DNA of 64,000 bases. Source: Diaporthe sp. PMI_573 (lineage: Eukaryota; Ascomycota; Sordariomycetes; Diaporthales; Diaporthaceae). The stretch covers positions 2,914,001-2,978,000 of the forward strand of contig JAJTUP010000001.1 in assembly GCA_021399435.1 (NCBI GenBank). The letters are read 5' to 3'. The translations under genes and the position numbers were made by a program. The notes under the pieces are model-generated. The model was not told where the DNA came from. It did no database searches and saw only the letters and a list, made by a program, of their open reading frames with translations. Positions 35,078 to 46,886 of this stretch are shown here, piece after piece; position 1 is the first letter of the stretch; each line of letters opens with the position of its first letter.

Positions 35078-36180
35078 CTATTCATCAACCTGATTCGGGA
35101 TTCGGAAGGCTTGAACTCACCATATTCGCAAGCCGTCTCACTTCGGTAGCCAGGCACCATCCATGACGATAAAATGGTCAAAATCAGCAACTAAATCCAG
35201 GCCAGGCATTATCGCAATGATAGTTGAAAAAAATGATCATAGATTGCCTCTCCAATTCATCTTCTATGGTGGAATGCGTGTTGATATGCGACTTGAGGAA
35301 TATCTTTTCTTCGATGTCTTTGGGAGCGGAAAGATATAAATCTAGATGTAATGTCATCTGTTCTCATCATGAAAAGGAAAAAGAAATATAGTCGGGAGGT
35401 CTTGAAGTCTTCGCCGAAGACGCCCACCGCATGCTCGACCCGTAAGGAATAACAGACCCTTCCGAACGCAGCCTCCGCGGCGCAGATGACTTTTCACAGG
35501 AGCGACACGGTGTCAATCCCGTCGAACGTGACGCGCGAGCGGTTACTCGGCCTCGGCTCCAGACGCATACCCCCTTCCTTGGAGCCGGCGAAGATATCGA
35601 GGTTCTCAAAGCGGAGGAAAGATTCCTAGCCCTGGGGTGGGGGGGGGCAGGAGGCAAGCAGTTTCTATGAGACTGCGTGGTTACAATAGGAAGAGGCCTC
35701 AGCCGCGGGGAACACCTCGAGGGAGACGACATTCTCAGTCTCGGTCCTGGTGCAGGACATGTTATCACCCGCGACAGCCCCAAACGGCAGTGACCCCCAA
35801 GATGGCTCCCATCAGGTTTATGGCAACGCCTAACCATCTCTGGATGCAGAGGAGCAATGAGTACGGACACTTGGATGCGCTGAGGCGGTGATATACTCCC
35901 CATCGGGCAGCGCCTGCCACGCACAACGCCCGCGCGCTGAAGAACCATTAGAAGAGGTCGAGAGGTTGTGTGAGGAGCGGCAATCTGGCTTCCAATTCCA
36001 GTGGCCAGACCGAATGCCGATACCCTGAAACGGACACCCTGAACGATGCTTTTACATGATCGAGTGGGAAAGAGTGGACTGGAATCACAGTCGCGCCGGG
36101 ACACTCAGAGAATATAGCCATTAGGGTAACCCATGAGCAGCACGGCGTCAATGGACTTGACCAAAGTGAAGGTGACAGTA
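35078..36180 (-). pseudogene. Relic of an ABC-C (MRP-type) transporter
   Basis: On the minus strand several patches, in order but in different frames, match the second half of fungal full-length ABC-C exporters. SGYRHSVWPLELEARLPLL (36034-35978) resembles the family's RQLRLLDLEAKSPL segment. YSLLLCIQRWLGVAINLMG (from about 35860) resembles the conserved FCIQRWL membrane helix. RVTFDGIDTVSLL (about 35541-35503) resembles the strand after Walker A. DFDHFIVMDGAWLPK (about 35186-35142) resembles the segment after the H-loop. Frameshifts and stops separate them, and the Walker A, signature and Walker B blocks are not recognisable. Parts are only weakly alike, so the exact ends are uncertain. An open frame of 245 codons at 35367-36104 crosses this region, but it does not follow the transporter frame throughout and I do not call it a gene. 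Confidence 0.6.
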
Positions 36181-39100
36181 GTCTAGACTACAGATATAGG
36201 TGGGTTAAACTGGGTTTATCGTGTCGCGAACATGCCGGAGAAGGGAGCCAGAGGAGCCTCGATGGCTGGATGTACCAGCCACGCATGGAAAGTCTCCGAG
36301 CTCTGCCAGTAGTTCCGAAAGAGAGATTATGCGACTTTCTGCTTGCGTAAATATATCCATTAGCCACGGCCTTGTTGATTCCGGGGCAAATTTTCTACTC
36401 TCGAGCCATCATCTCCGGAAAGTTGGAAGTTGTATAGACAAGAAGGATGCCCATTGCGTGACAGAGGTCAGCGAGAGCCGGGGCAAAAAGCTGGACAAAT
36501 AGACAAGTCTACTAGTTCATTACACAGACACTCTGACAGAAACTATGTTTGACCTGTGTGCTAGATCCATGGCTAGTGGGTATTCAAGCTCCATCATCGG
36601 CGGGACCGTCTCACGTACTTGATTATGTGGTCTTCTGTGTCTATTTGGGCTATTCGCTTGCTGTTGACATCATGAATGTATAGACTTTGGCTGCTTGAAT
36701 TCCACTACTAAGCAACAATACAGTGGGTTGGGATAACGGGCTTTGTGGTTAGTCAAGCCCCAAGAGCTCGAGCTCGAACCCCAATAGACCTCAATTTGCT
36801 TTGCACTCAAGCCTGGGCATTATGAATGTATACCGGAGTGTATTTGATTTCCTGCGAAACGAAAATACGAAAACATGCTTTTATGAGTGCTGATCAGTTG
36901 AAGATCAAACCAATCCGAGTCACACGGGGCAGTCAGCCAAAGAAAGACATTGCAGCAAGGACACCACTGCTCGTCTTCGAACACAGACCGTCTTACTGGG
37001 AGAAAATGATCAATCTCTTCTATCATACATTGTTACCTATTGAGACTGGTGTTCTGGTAGCGACTGTGTGTTTGTGTAAAATTTAGGGATTTAAGCCAGC
37101 GCCTACAGCCCAAAGTAGCCACAGCGTCCTAGTAACAGTACGGTCGACGAGTAGGGCAAGAACAAGAAACTTTGACGAGGGTTACCAGTTGACCTCGACG
37201 TGTGGGCACGGCAAGTCCCTGTCCCAGCGTGGATCAGAAAGGACAGCGAGTGACTCCCCTCATAACGACATTTTACACTTCAGTAGTCGAGTTCAATGTG
37301 GAGCGTATCTCTACTTTGAGGAGACTGTGGTTCATATAAGCTTGGGAAACAGACATCATCGCGGACTCTCGGTAACTCGACAGTGCATCAACAGTCAGCA
37401 CGTAGACGGAGGTGTTAAATTACGGGCAATGTCCCTAGATTGTATCCTCGAGACTGGGGCTCCTTCTCACAGTTTGTTGGCCATTTTGTTAGCAGCTGCA
37501 TCATTTTACGTGCACTTTGAGTCATAGTCTTGCACTTCTTTTGGACAACATATTACTGGCAATCGGCCCTAGGTAGAAGCTCATTTTGAGCAAGACACCG
37601 ACTAGTGTGCGAGAAGTACACAAAACAATATGCACACAAGCAGAAGGGGCAGTAATTTACTGTAAAGTCGTGATGTGGCGTACTTTCCGTAACTACTGAT
37701 AAAGTAAATCAAACGTATGATCCTGCGAAGGCATTGAACGAGCCACAGTGTACGCATGCAATGCCCAGTCCACAGCAATTTAATGATGCTCGTATCGGCG
37801 ATCAAAATCCTGTCAAGCTGGCATAACTTGTCGAGATCGAGGCATTACTATATCAACCCTGGCCCTTGGCACGATGCCACAATAAGCTCATCCAAACGAA
37901 GCATTGGATAGAACAAGTATTTTGCCCATACATATCCCGGTGCCGTATTCATCTGACCAGTTCGGTCCATTGGTGATAGACAGGCAGCCACCCGCATGCA
38001 GGTATCCCGCGGGCCGGCAGGACGCGGCCATTCGCTCCCCAGGGTCGGATACTACTGCAGCCACGGCACGGGTTGGCATTTGGGTGACGTATTTTTGTCT
38101 GAGATCTCACCGCTGCCCGTCCCGCGCTTGCGCGCAACGCAGATGCATTGTGCATATGCAGAGGCGCGAGGTTTTGACACGGGATGTCTTTCCGCTGCTG
38201 TATAATTTATACATTATATTTAGCGAGCGGCCCCGGAGGATCAGAGACAAGATGTCGACCGGCAGGCTTCCCCCCCATTTCTCCCGCCTCCCCCCAGGCC
38301 TCAGGGGGGAAGGGACCAGGGAAACCTCCCGCCTCTGCATGAAGCCGATAGTGGCGTCGAGCCAGGCCCCCCAGATCTCAGGGTGCACGTGAAGCCCGTT
38401 CCCGCCGCTGCAGGCAATGTGGGACAGCATACCGCAAATGCTAAACGGCCGGCGGTTCTAGTCTTTCGAGCCGCGGCGCGCGCAGATCGCCGACATTCTT
38501 CGCTTCGCTTCGCAGAGCTGGTGGTGCATTGTGTGAGACAACGCTCCTTCCTCTCCTCCCCCTTCGCATTTGATCCGACTGCCACCAACAGACCGCGCAA
38601 AAGGGGCCAAGGACTGGAAATCTCTTGGTTGGGGGAAACATTTCTCTCTCTCCCCCTCCCCATCCTCCTCCCATTCTCCCCCGGAACGTTTCCTCCTGCT
38701 TCCGATCGATCCCGGCGAGTCAGAACGCATGACGACCGTGGAAGTTTAGCAAACTAGTCCACGGGGGCAGGCAAGACTCAAGCAGGAGGGCACACCTCGT
38801 CCTTGGGGGATGGGGTGTCACCAGACGCCCTCCCACGTGATGTTTTGCGGACAGACAAAGACGCCTGGCCAAAGTGCATAACCCCCTCCCCCCCTCCACC
38901 ACCCCCCGTCGAGAATTATATTGGGTGGCATTTGCAACTTCGCCCACACACATACACACACATACAAGCAGCTTTGCGCGTGCCTGCCCCCGTTGCGAAC
39001 TCGCGTCGCCCGTCTGCCTACACACCCCCATCCACAGGTAGATAAAATGTCTTGGCCGCGGCGCAGAGGGTGGAGGCCCGCTGCAACGTGATGACGACGG

Positions 39101-40002
39101 TGATGTCCCGCCGCGCAGCTGCGCTGTGGCTCATCATCCGAAACAAAAAACCGTTTTCGTGCAGTGCTGTATGCAATCTCCATGGGGCGAATTGTCTGTC
39201 GCCACACGGCATTTTGTTCCGACCCACGATGCTTGATTCCTGAGGGAATGTTGCGCCGCATGTGGGGGGGGGGGCGGACAAGGTGTGCGGGCCGGTGGGA
39301 AGCTATTACTCGCACGGGACGCGCTACTGTATCTATCACAGGCGTCGGCGGCGCATGCGAACTGGCAACTGCCCAGCAAGGGCCTCTGACTGGGGCACAA
39401 TTTAGGGGACTCAAGTCGTCGGCTCTTCAAGGAGGCCCCTTCGAGGGCCTTGGTTGATAGCGCGAACCGAGCCACTGCAAGGGCAATGTCACATCGAGCC
39501 TTTCTCTGTTGGTAGATAGCAGAGAGAGGCTGCGTTTCTTTCTCATGTAGCCGCGCTCAGCGCTCAACTCCCAGAACTCGACCAGTCACCGCCCCAGCAG
39601 CAGCGCATGATGTGGCAGCTGTAATGTATGTCGTGCATCTTTCGGAATACGGAAACCGGGATATAGATATGCTATGTTACATCCAGGCAAGCGCTGCATG
39701 ATCTCTGATCACGCCGGCCCTCCTGCACAGGCTCTGTCTGCAGTACCGAGTCCTGTTCAGAGAAAGGGTGCCCGGACCCCGTCAAACATTAATGCACCTC
39801 CACTCTTCCTCGTCTTTGCTTCGAAATGGATTTGCTCCCTACAGCTCGCCCTCATGATCACTGTTCCTAGTTGAAACCGCCGTTATAATACAAGCCGCGT
39901 AAGAAAGAGACCATGTCTCCAAGACCACTTTTCGCCTCGTGATGTCTTGAATGAGATACCTGCTTCCAGGTCACGGAGTCTACACGCCTTCACCTCATCC
40001 AC

Positions 40003-41310
40003 TCACCCAGTCACCCAGGCGGCAGCTCTCCTTGCGCCAAAGCTCGAGGCGACACGTAGGCTGCTGGAGCCCATGGGAAAGTAGCTGACGAGGTACCATA
40101 CGAGACAAACCATTTGTATGATGGCTGAAAACAGCGTGAGAATGGTGCTGCGGAGCTGTCCGTGACAGAATGGTTGCGTCAGCCAGGATCCCGGCCTCAG
40201 GATAGCGAGCTTTTGAGGACACGGAGTAATGAGAGACGGAAGAATGACTCACCCCCAGAGCGAAGTAAAATGTGAGGATTATGGATCCAAAGTAGGCTCC
40301 CGTAAAAGGTAGCCGTGGGCCGGAGAGCAAGTGTTGGACGTAGGTCCATGGCCCCATCACAGCCGCGAAGGATGTGAGGAACAGTGTCGATCCCAACGTC
40401 CACCTGAAGGTAAGTTTATGAGTCAGTCTTGCATGTCCATCGCGGCCGGGACGGGATGGAGAGTGTGTGCTTTGAAATAAAAGCTGGAAGGGGGGTTGTG
40501 CCTTGCAGGTCACCCTCGCCAGTCACCGGGCGAGGAACTGACTGTTCGGCGTGTCATGCGAGATCGACAGCTTATGCGCGCCGGGTAGCTGCAGGAAAAC
40601 CAAGCTTGTTTCCTCCAGACCGAACGGGCCGGCTAAGGGGGCCTCGTGCATGGTATGTAGAAGAGGGATGTACCGCCTTGGGCGTCCTGGGATGGGGGCA
40701 CCAAGCGCTATTTCCTCCTGCAGATGTTCACATGGTACTCAAAGAAACATGCGGACTTACAGAATGACAAATTTCGACGGCCTTAGTGACAGGACAGGAA
40801 ATAGAAAAAAGCAGATAACGAAGCAGGCAGCGGCGCCCAGGTTGCAAGCACCAAAAATCATTAATCGATCCCATCTATTCACTGTAGGAGCAAGCCCGAG
40901 GCCGCTAAGTCAGCCTTTGTCTGTTGTGACGGATGCGAGCCCGCGGTAAGGATAGACATTCTTGTTCCGTTGATGGTGAGACACGGCGCTTCGAGCAGCG
41001 CCCTCGTAGGGCCGGCTGCCGTCTGCAAGGGGAACGGAGGCTCTCTGGGGGTAGATGGAATTTGTTAAGCGACGATCAGCGACTCACATGCAAACCAAGT
41101 TTCCTCCTCTTCCCGCCGCGAGGCTGCCGGAAGTGGAGCGCCGGCGCCCTCCGTCGTAGGAAGGCGAACGTAGCCACGGTCGCCAAATGGATTCAACGAC
41201 TTGATCGACGACAGCAGCCCGCTCTGCTGGGATGTGTTCACAGGCTCATCCTCTCCGCGCCTGGACCAGCCAAGGGCATTCATCTGGTCTCGGAATGATG
41301 CTGATGCCAT
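40003..41310 (-). CDS. SFT2: Sft2-type Golgi vesicle transport protein, four exons
   Basis: Sft2 is a small tetra-spanning membrane protein of the late Golgi that is implicated in fusion of endosome-derived vesicles. The model joins 41310-41088, 40881-40761, 40403-40253 and 40155-40003 (215 aa, near the usual size). All introns have GT-AG ends (GTGAGT, GTAAGT, GTGAGT donors), and the junctions restore frame (T|TG Leu, CT|G Leu, and one in phase 0). The N-terminus MASASFRDQMNALGWSRRGE is soluble. The conserved ETWFALNRWDRLMIFGACNL follows, then four hydrophobic segments. These include CFVICFFLFPVLSL, then WTLGSTLFLTSFAAVMGPW followed by YVQHLLSGPRLPFTGAYFGS, and finally LTLFSAIIQMVCLVWYLVSY. 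The chain ends WVTG. Each exon alone is too short or interrupted to be obvious; the assembled order makes the call secure. The introns are unusually long for this window (206, 357 and 97 nt). Confidence 0.92.
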
Positions 41311-44300
41311 CTTGTCGTCAACAGGGCAGTACGCCTTGTTCCGGGCGGTTCGGGAAGGGCGTCGCAAGTGCGGTGGATGTTCAGTTCGAGAGATTCGAGA
41401 ACGAGCTGGAAGGCAAGGACCGACGGTTCCGAGGCCTCAAAGTGATGTCGTAAAGGTGTGCCCAGTGACCTGCTATTACGATAATCAGTGGTCGGCCTTG
41501 TGATTTTCTGAAGACGATGGAGGGGGTGCAGCATGTAGGAACCGCGCGATTCTATTGGGCAGCATCGAGATAGGGGCATATAGGATCGATCCGGGAGCCA
41601 CTAGGGAGGGAGGGCTGTCGTAATGAAGAGGGCGAGGCTGTGACTTGAAAGGTCACCTACCGTTATCTCTGTGGCAGGTTCCTGTGTAGGTGTGGATCGG
41701 ACCTCTCGAGAGGTGCAGGCGCACAGTATGCGGGAACCTCAGGGGGCAGGACAGGTCGGGTCGAGCCAGTGCTTTGTCTCTGCGCCCTGTGCTCTGGTAT
41801 GCTTGGGCTTTGATTCAGCCTCGGAGGTGGTCGATGGCAGGGTTTATGGATCTGGATCAACGCTTGTGCGGTTGTCTTATCGTCGGAAGGGGAGGTTCGT
41901 ATTGCGCTGGCGACGTGTCCCGAAACGAAGGTGTCCCTCTGGCAGCCTGGGCGAACCGCGCGTACGGTGACGATACAAGGAGGCTGGCTGGTATCAGCGA
42001 TAGACCGGGGCGATTCTGGGTGCCTCGGGCGTGGGTGCGAGCAGCTGTTGGTGTGTGGTCGGCAGGGTGTGGTGTGGCGTGGTGTGTCGTGTTGTGACGT
42101 CCAGGTTCGCGGTCGAGAACGAAGCTCAGCTCTGAGATGACGCCGCTGGACAGACAGACGTCGGGAGCCTGGCACGTTGGCCTAGTGCTACCTTCCCAGA
42201 AATAGCGGATCCGGGGTCTGCAGGTGCCAAAGCCTAAGGGTGCCCCGTGCCCCAATACAGAGCGGCACTTGGGGTGATCGCAGCAGGGGGTGCCGCACCC
42301 AACGGGCTGATCTGATCCCGGCCACACCTATTCCCGTCACCCCACCCACACCACACACACACACACATACACCAAGCACATCACGCTCCCGAGCTTTACA
42401 CGGCCATTTACGGCTGGCGTCCTCTTGCACCCTGCTGCGGGAATCTGTCCTGCACCCCCTGCTCGCAGTGATCGCGGGCAAGTCGAGCAAGGTGTCACGA
42501 TCGTTCCTAGTCGCAAGACGGGGATGCAAGCAGGCCCGTCTTTGCGCTTGACTGGGCAGCGATGACGGGATTTGTCTCACCAAAATATGGGACTCTGCTG
42601 CAATCCCATGGCTTTCCCATGGACATCACCGGGCCAGCCAGAAGTTCCCACCTGCCCAAGGCCAAGCAAGGACTTCCACCAACACTGGGATCCGCGACGG
42701 CGCTGGTGCTATAGTCTAGCCTGTCATGATATGTCACCCTGGCCCTACTCCAGCTACCCAGGCGAGGGCTCCTCCGAGAGCTCACATCGATGAAGCACTG
42801 CCGGCCGGCGCGATGTAGAGGGCAGGCAACGCTTCCCCCCTCCGAGCACGGCGTGGGTGTGGGGGGCCCATGGCCACAACCTTAGACTCTTACGGTACCA
42901 GGGCAGGTAGCAGACCATGCCGACCACAGCATCTGAGATTCGGCTGAGCGACTGCCGCGATCCGCTGCACTTGTCGATCACCTCGTTGGTCCAAATCTCG
43001 CCGTGGCTGTGGCCACAAGCGGACAGGGGACTTGTTCTGCCACGATGGCTACATTGTCAGTTGCTTGTGATTGTGGGTGTGGGAGCCTATCAACACGACA
43101 CGCAGACCACGAAGACCACGCAGAGCAGGCATCGCTGTGTAACTGACGGCAAGACCTCGGAAGTAGCAGAAGCTAAGATAACATGCGGCTTCTGGCCGTT
43201 GTTGCCGCTGGCAAGCTGTGGATGTCTGTATTACGTTGGGAGAGCCAACATTCTCCTTGGTTCCAAGCTTGTTTGCCCTGGCTCCTGGTGTGCTAAAATG
43301 TCTTAGGTTGCGGTCGTCTACACGAGTCACGTTGGATGTGACGGCCCCCCTCCTCTTTCACACGCCTTCCGGGAATGCCCATACCGGTCCATTTCTAACA
43401 TCTCAGTACACCAGCACGGAGACTTTCGCGGTCGGTTCAGCTTCAGCGTACGGGGGATCTCGTCTGCGCTAAGGACACAGTGAAGGGAGGAAGGCCGGGG
43501 CTGTGTCGCAACATCTTGTGTCTCTGGCTTCCACACCATTCCGCCAGTTCAAGTCAGAAGACATGATTGTCGAGGATGGGCTGGTACATGACACCTCTCG
43601 CCGGCGAGGTACATGGGATTAGTGTAGAGTATATAAACTGGTGCCATGCTGAGATACGCTGTCCCCCTACCGGGCCTTTCTCGTCTAGACGTATCCTTCC
43701 TATGACTCGCACCTTGCGTTCACTTCCAAAGTGTGGCAGCCAATCTGAAGCCTCCCAAAGGAATCATATAAAAAGGACCTGGTACGGACCAGAAGGTTTC
43801 CCCTGCAGCTTCGCCAATCTCGTATCTTTTCGTTTGTCTCGCCGTCGAAAGTGTATTCGGCCGCACAAGAAACAGCACAGCCCCTACCCACCTGGGCACA
43901 GTTCATTTTCTGGTATGAGGTCCAGCTGCCTAGGTATATCACGTCCTTCAGGTGAACCGTCAAGAGCACGCTACAGTCCCCACTGGGTGCTATGACAAGC
44001 GCATGAGGCTGCCATCTCAACCCAGCACAGTCGGATGCTGACGAGTAAAGAAGGACTCAAGAGACAGATCAACACGACGACCAAACCCACAAGCCCACCC
44101 GTCATTACAAACATACGACGCATCGACGTTGGCAACAGGCCTTGAGTGACACCAAAGCTCGGTCCGAGCTCTGCAAGACAGGGTCCAGTCCAGGTGTGCG
44201 ACCCCAAGCTGTGGGAGCGCTAGCCGAGTGGGGAACGAGAGAGGCAGCAAGACTACAAGCGTAATAAGCGGCGGAGCAAGGGTCGAGACCAGCGCCCCAT

Positions 44301-46886
44301 ATTGCGAGGAGTAAAGACCGCTGCTGCCGCCGGCGGGGCTTATTGTATCCGGCGCATCGCGGCCTGTACTTGGACATAGTCTCGTCAGACGTCGAGCGTG
44401 CATCGGGAAATCGACACAGACCGCCGAAGACCGGTACGCATTCCATGTCTTTCCTTTTTCTCACTGCGGATGTTGTGGCGGAATAGCCACACAGCGGCTG
44501 CATCGCTTATCGCCCATCACGACAAGGTTGCCCGTCTGGTCGCGCGATGGAGATGGGGCTTGAGTGATGAGATGACGGCTTCTTTTCGGCAACAGACGCG
44601 CAAGATTGATTGATTGTTTTAATTGACGTTCACATGCAGACTGAGTAAGACCGGATCATCTCACCGGGTGTCGCCTCCAATCCCCATCGCCACACGCAAT
44701 TCTAATTCGGGGAGTAAGGAGTAAGCCCCAGGGCGGGACTGCAGAAGAGGCTCCGCCGAGACAACGGCTGCCATCTGGGGACAGAAAGGGACAAAAAGAG
44801 ATCGGTCTGCATCTCGTCCAACGAGACAGCCAACCCCGAGACAAGAGAGGTCTGGACGACCGTTGGACCGATCAAGAACCGGCTCAGGGCGTTCTGTGCT
44901 ATTGAGCCTGGGCTGGGCTGGACTGGACCGGTCATATATCATCATCTCCAAGGTCAGCAGCGCCAGCAGTGGTGAGAGACAACCACACCCACCGCACTCC
45001 ACCACCACCACCGCCCCCTGTCATCACCCACCATCCTCCATCCATCCTAAATCCCAGCCATCGACTATCGGTCAGCCAAAGCATCGACTGAATACCTTCT
45101 GACCACCCGTCTCAGCGCAGTGCAGGACGCGCTACATCATCACTTCGCAGAGTCAAACCACACCAAATCCAGAACCAGGACAGGATATCCTTTGGGCTGT
45201 TGTGGGCCCGATACGAGCTCTTCGAAACAAGGAAAAACAAAAAAACAAAAAAAACGAAGGTAAGTCAGTCTCTGCTCCTGCGCCCGAATGCTTGTTAGAG
45301 AAAGGGTCGATCATCACCTCGGCGGCTGTCGTTGTCGTCGGGAAGTTCTCCGGCGCTAGCACTCGTTCAAGGCAGCGAGGGCGCCTTCCATCCCACACCA
45401 TCCCCACAACTCCCCTCCCTCGCCCCTACGGTGCCCGTCCAGAGGTACACCACGCTGGTACCGTGTACCTGTCCTGCAATGTGCTGTGGCGTGGTACAAA
45501 CCGCTGTGGAATCTTGGAAGTGGGAAAATGGAAGTGCAAGTGGAAGTGCGGGCGCACTGACCCGTGTCTCTAGCTGTTAGTCCAACCTTGTTAGCCACAA
45601 AACCGCACGACGGACTGGACAAGGCCGGGTTGACTCCATTCGGTTTCCCTTCTCCAGAAATCCCCAGCATTTCATCTCGCCTTCTCCAGACCTGACCCGC
45701 ATCGCACCCGCGACCTGCGATCGCAACCCACCACCCTCTCTGGTAATTGCAGCCACAAACACCCACTCGTGCTTGCCACAACCCAGCGACTGTAAGTGCA
45801 AGTGCCTCGTCGGGCCTCCCTGCGGCCTGCAAGCTGCAAGCCGCTAGGAGCCTCTGTTTGTCCCGCTGTCCCGCTGCATTCTTTCTATTTCCCCGGTCTT
45901 GTCGCTCGGAACAAGTCCTCGGTGCATCTGTCGCCCTGCAATGCGACAGGAGCTAGCGGCTGAGAGGTTGCATACAGTACAGGACACTACCTACACAGAC
46001 AGCACGCTGCAAAAGGGCCGCTCCCACGACAGCCGTCCAAGCCATCCCAGCAGCGCCGACAAAGTGAACAAGTGAACAAGCGACCAAGCAGCACTGCCCG
46101 CCTGTTCCGCGCTTCCGCAAGTCCCAGGGCAACAGCAAGAAGCAGAAAAAGGTCCCACGCCTTTTCGCTCGACGCTTCTCTCGACGACTTCAATCCCACA
46201 TCCTCCGAATCGTGCTTGTTCTATGCCATAGCACCGCATCCGATCTCGTCCGGATCCCCCACCTTGGTGTCGTCGCAACTTTCTCGTCGCACCAAGCCGC
46301 TGGGCCGTCTCCCTCTGGGGTGAACCCGTCCTCGCCGCTTCCTACGCTGACCGACTCGCACCCCTCCCACCCTCTCATCGCCAAGCCCCACCCGGGAACT
46401 GCGCTGAATTACAGCCTCACCATCCACGGCTTCTCGCTGGGCTCTTTCACCCCGAAACCCTACACAATCAAGTTCTCCCTACCCACAACAGGTAACAGCC
46501 GCCTCCCCTCTGCTTTTCGTTCTCCCAGAGCCCGCTTTTGAGCCCTACAGGTTGTCAAGGACTGTGCCTCGGTCTGCACCCTGGCGGGGTCATGCTGACC
46601 GCAAGTTGCGACGCTGCCTATATCGAGTCACCTTGACCTGCAGGGCTGCGATCGCGCCCCAGCGACACATTTGAGCGTGCATCGTACTGATTCGAACTGT
46701 TTCGGGCTTGAGGCTGACTTTGTCTTGTTATAAGCCGACTTTCAACCATCAATACCGGGCACCATCGCGCACCGCGACACGTTCGGAGCGACAGCGCCAT
46801 TTGAGTCATCATCAGCGACCTCTCGCACCACCAAAACCCAACACCGAAGCATCCCATTCAGGTCTCGTTGACCACATCGATACGCA
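41311..46886. other. Intergenic region and long leader of the bHLH gene
   Basis: The left part contains the SFT2 promoter. From about 43500 to 44500 there are hydrophobic patches on the minus strand (for example GGLVGLVVVLICLLSPSLL near 44090), but I could not join them into a credible gene. From about 44950 to 46886 the plus strand is pyrimidine-rich, with scattered short upstream ATGs, a strong donor site AAG|GTAAGTCAG at 45259 and another, CAG|GTAACA, at about 46491. This fits a long, possibly spliced 5' leader for the bHLH gene. Confidence 0.4.

Larger units (their letters stand above)
31246..40002. other. Gene desert of about 8.7 kb with one transporter relic
   Basis: Apart from the ABC-C relic at about 35078-36180, I can support no gene. 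The first several hundred bases are the pyrimidine-rich leader and promoter of the La-domain gene, including a homopolymeric purine run near 31970-31990. Repeats of TAGG/CCTA type occur near 32141-32190 and 32685-32700, GT-rich tracts near 32385-32420, and C-rich tandem DNA at 34085-34153. From about 34500 to 37900 the sequence is poorer in G and C than the neighbouring genes. The last part is the 3' flank of SFT2. Confidence 0.45.

Noticed and set aside
35367..36104. 245-codon open frame on the minus strand
   Set aside because: It crosses the ABC-C relic but mixes frames with respect to the transporter; its residues are Arg/Pro/Ser-rich and match no family. I treat the region as a pseudogene.
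36721..36790. tRNA-like segment with CTCGAACCCC
   Set aside because: No consistent acceptor, D and T stems could be drawn in either orientation.
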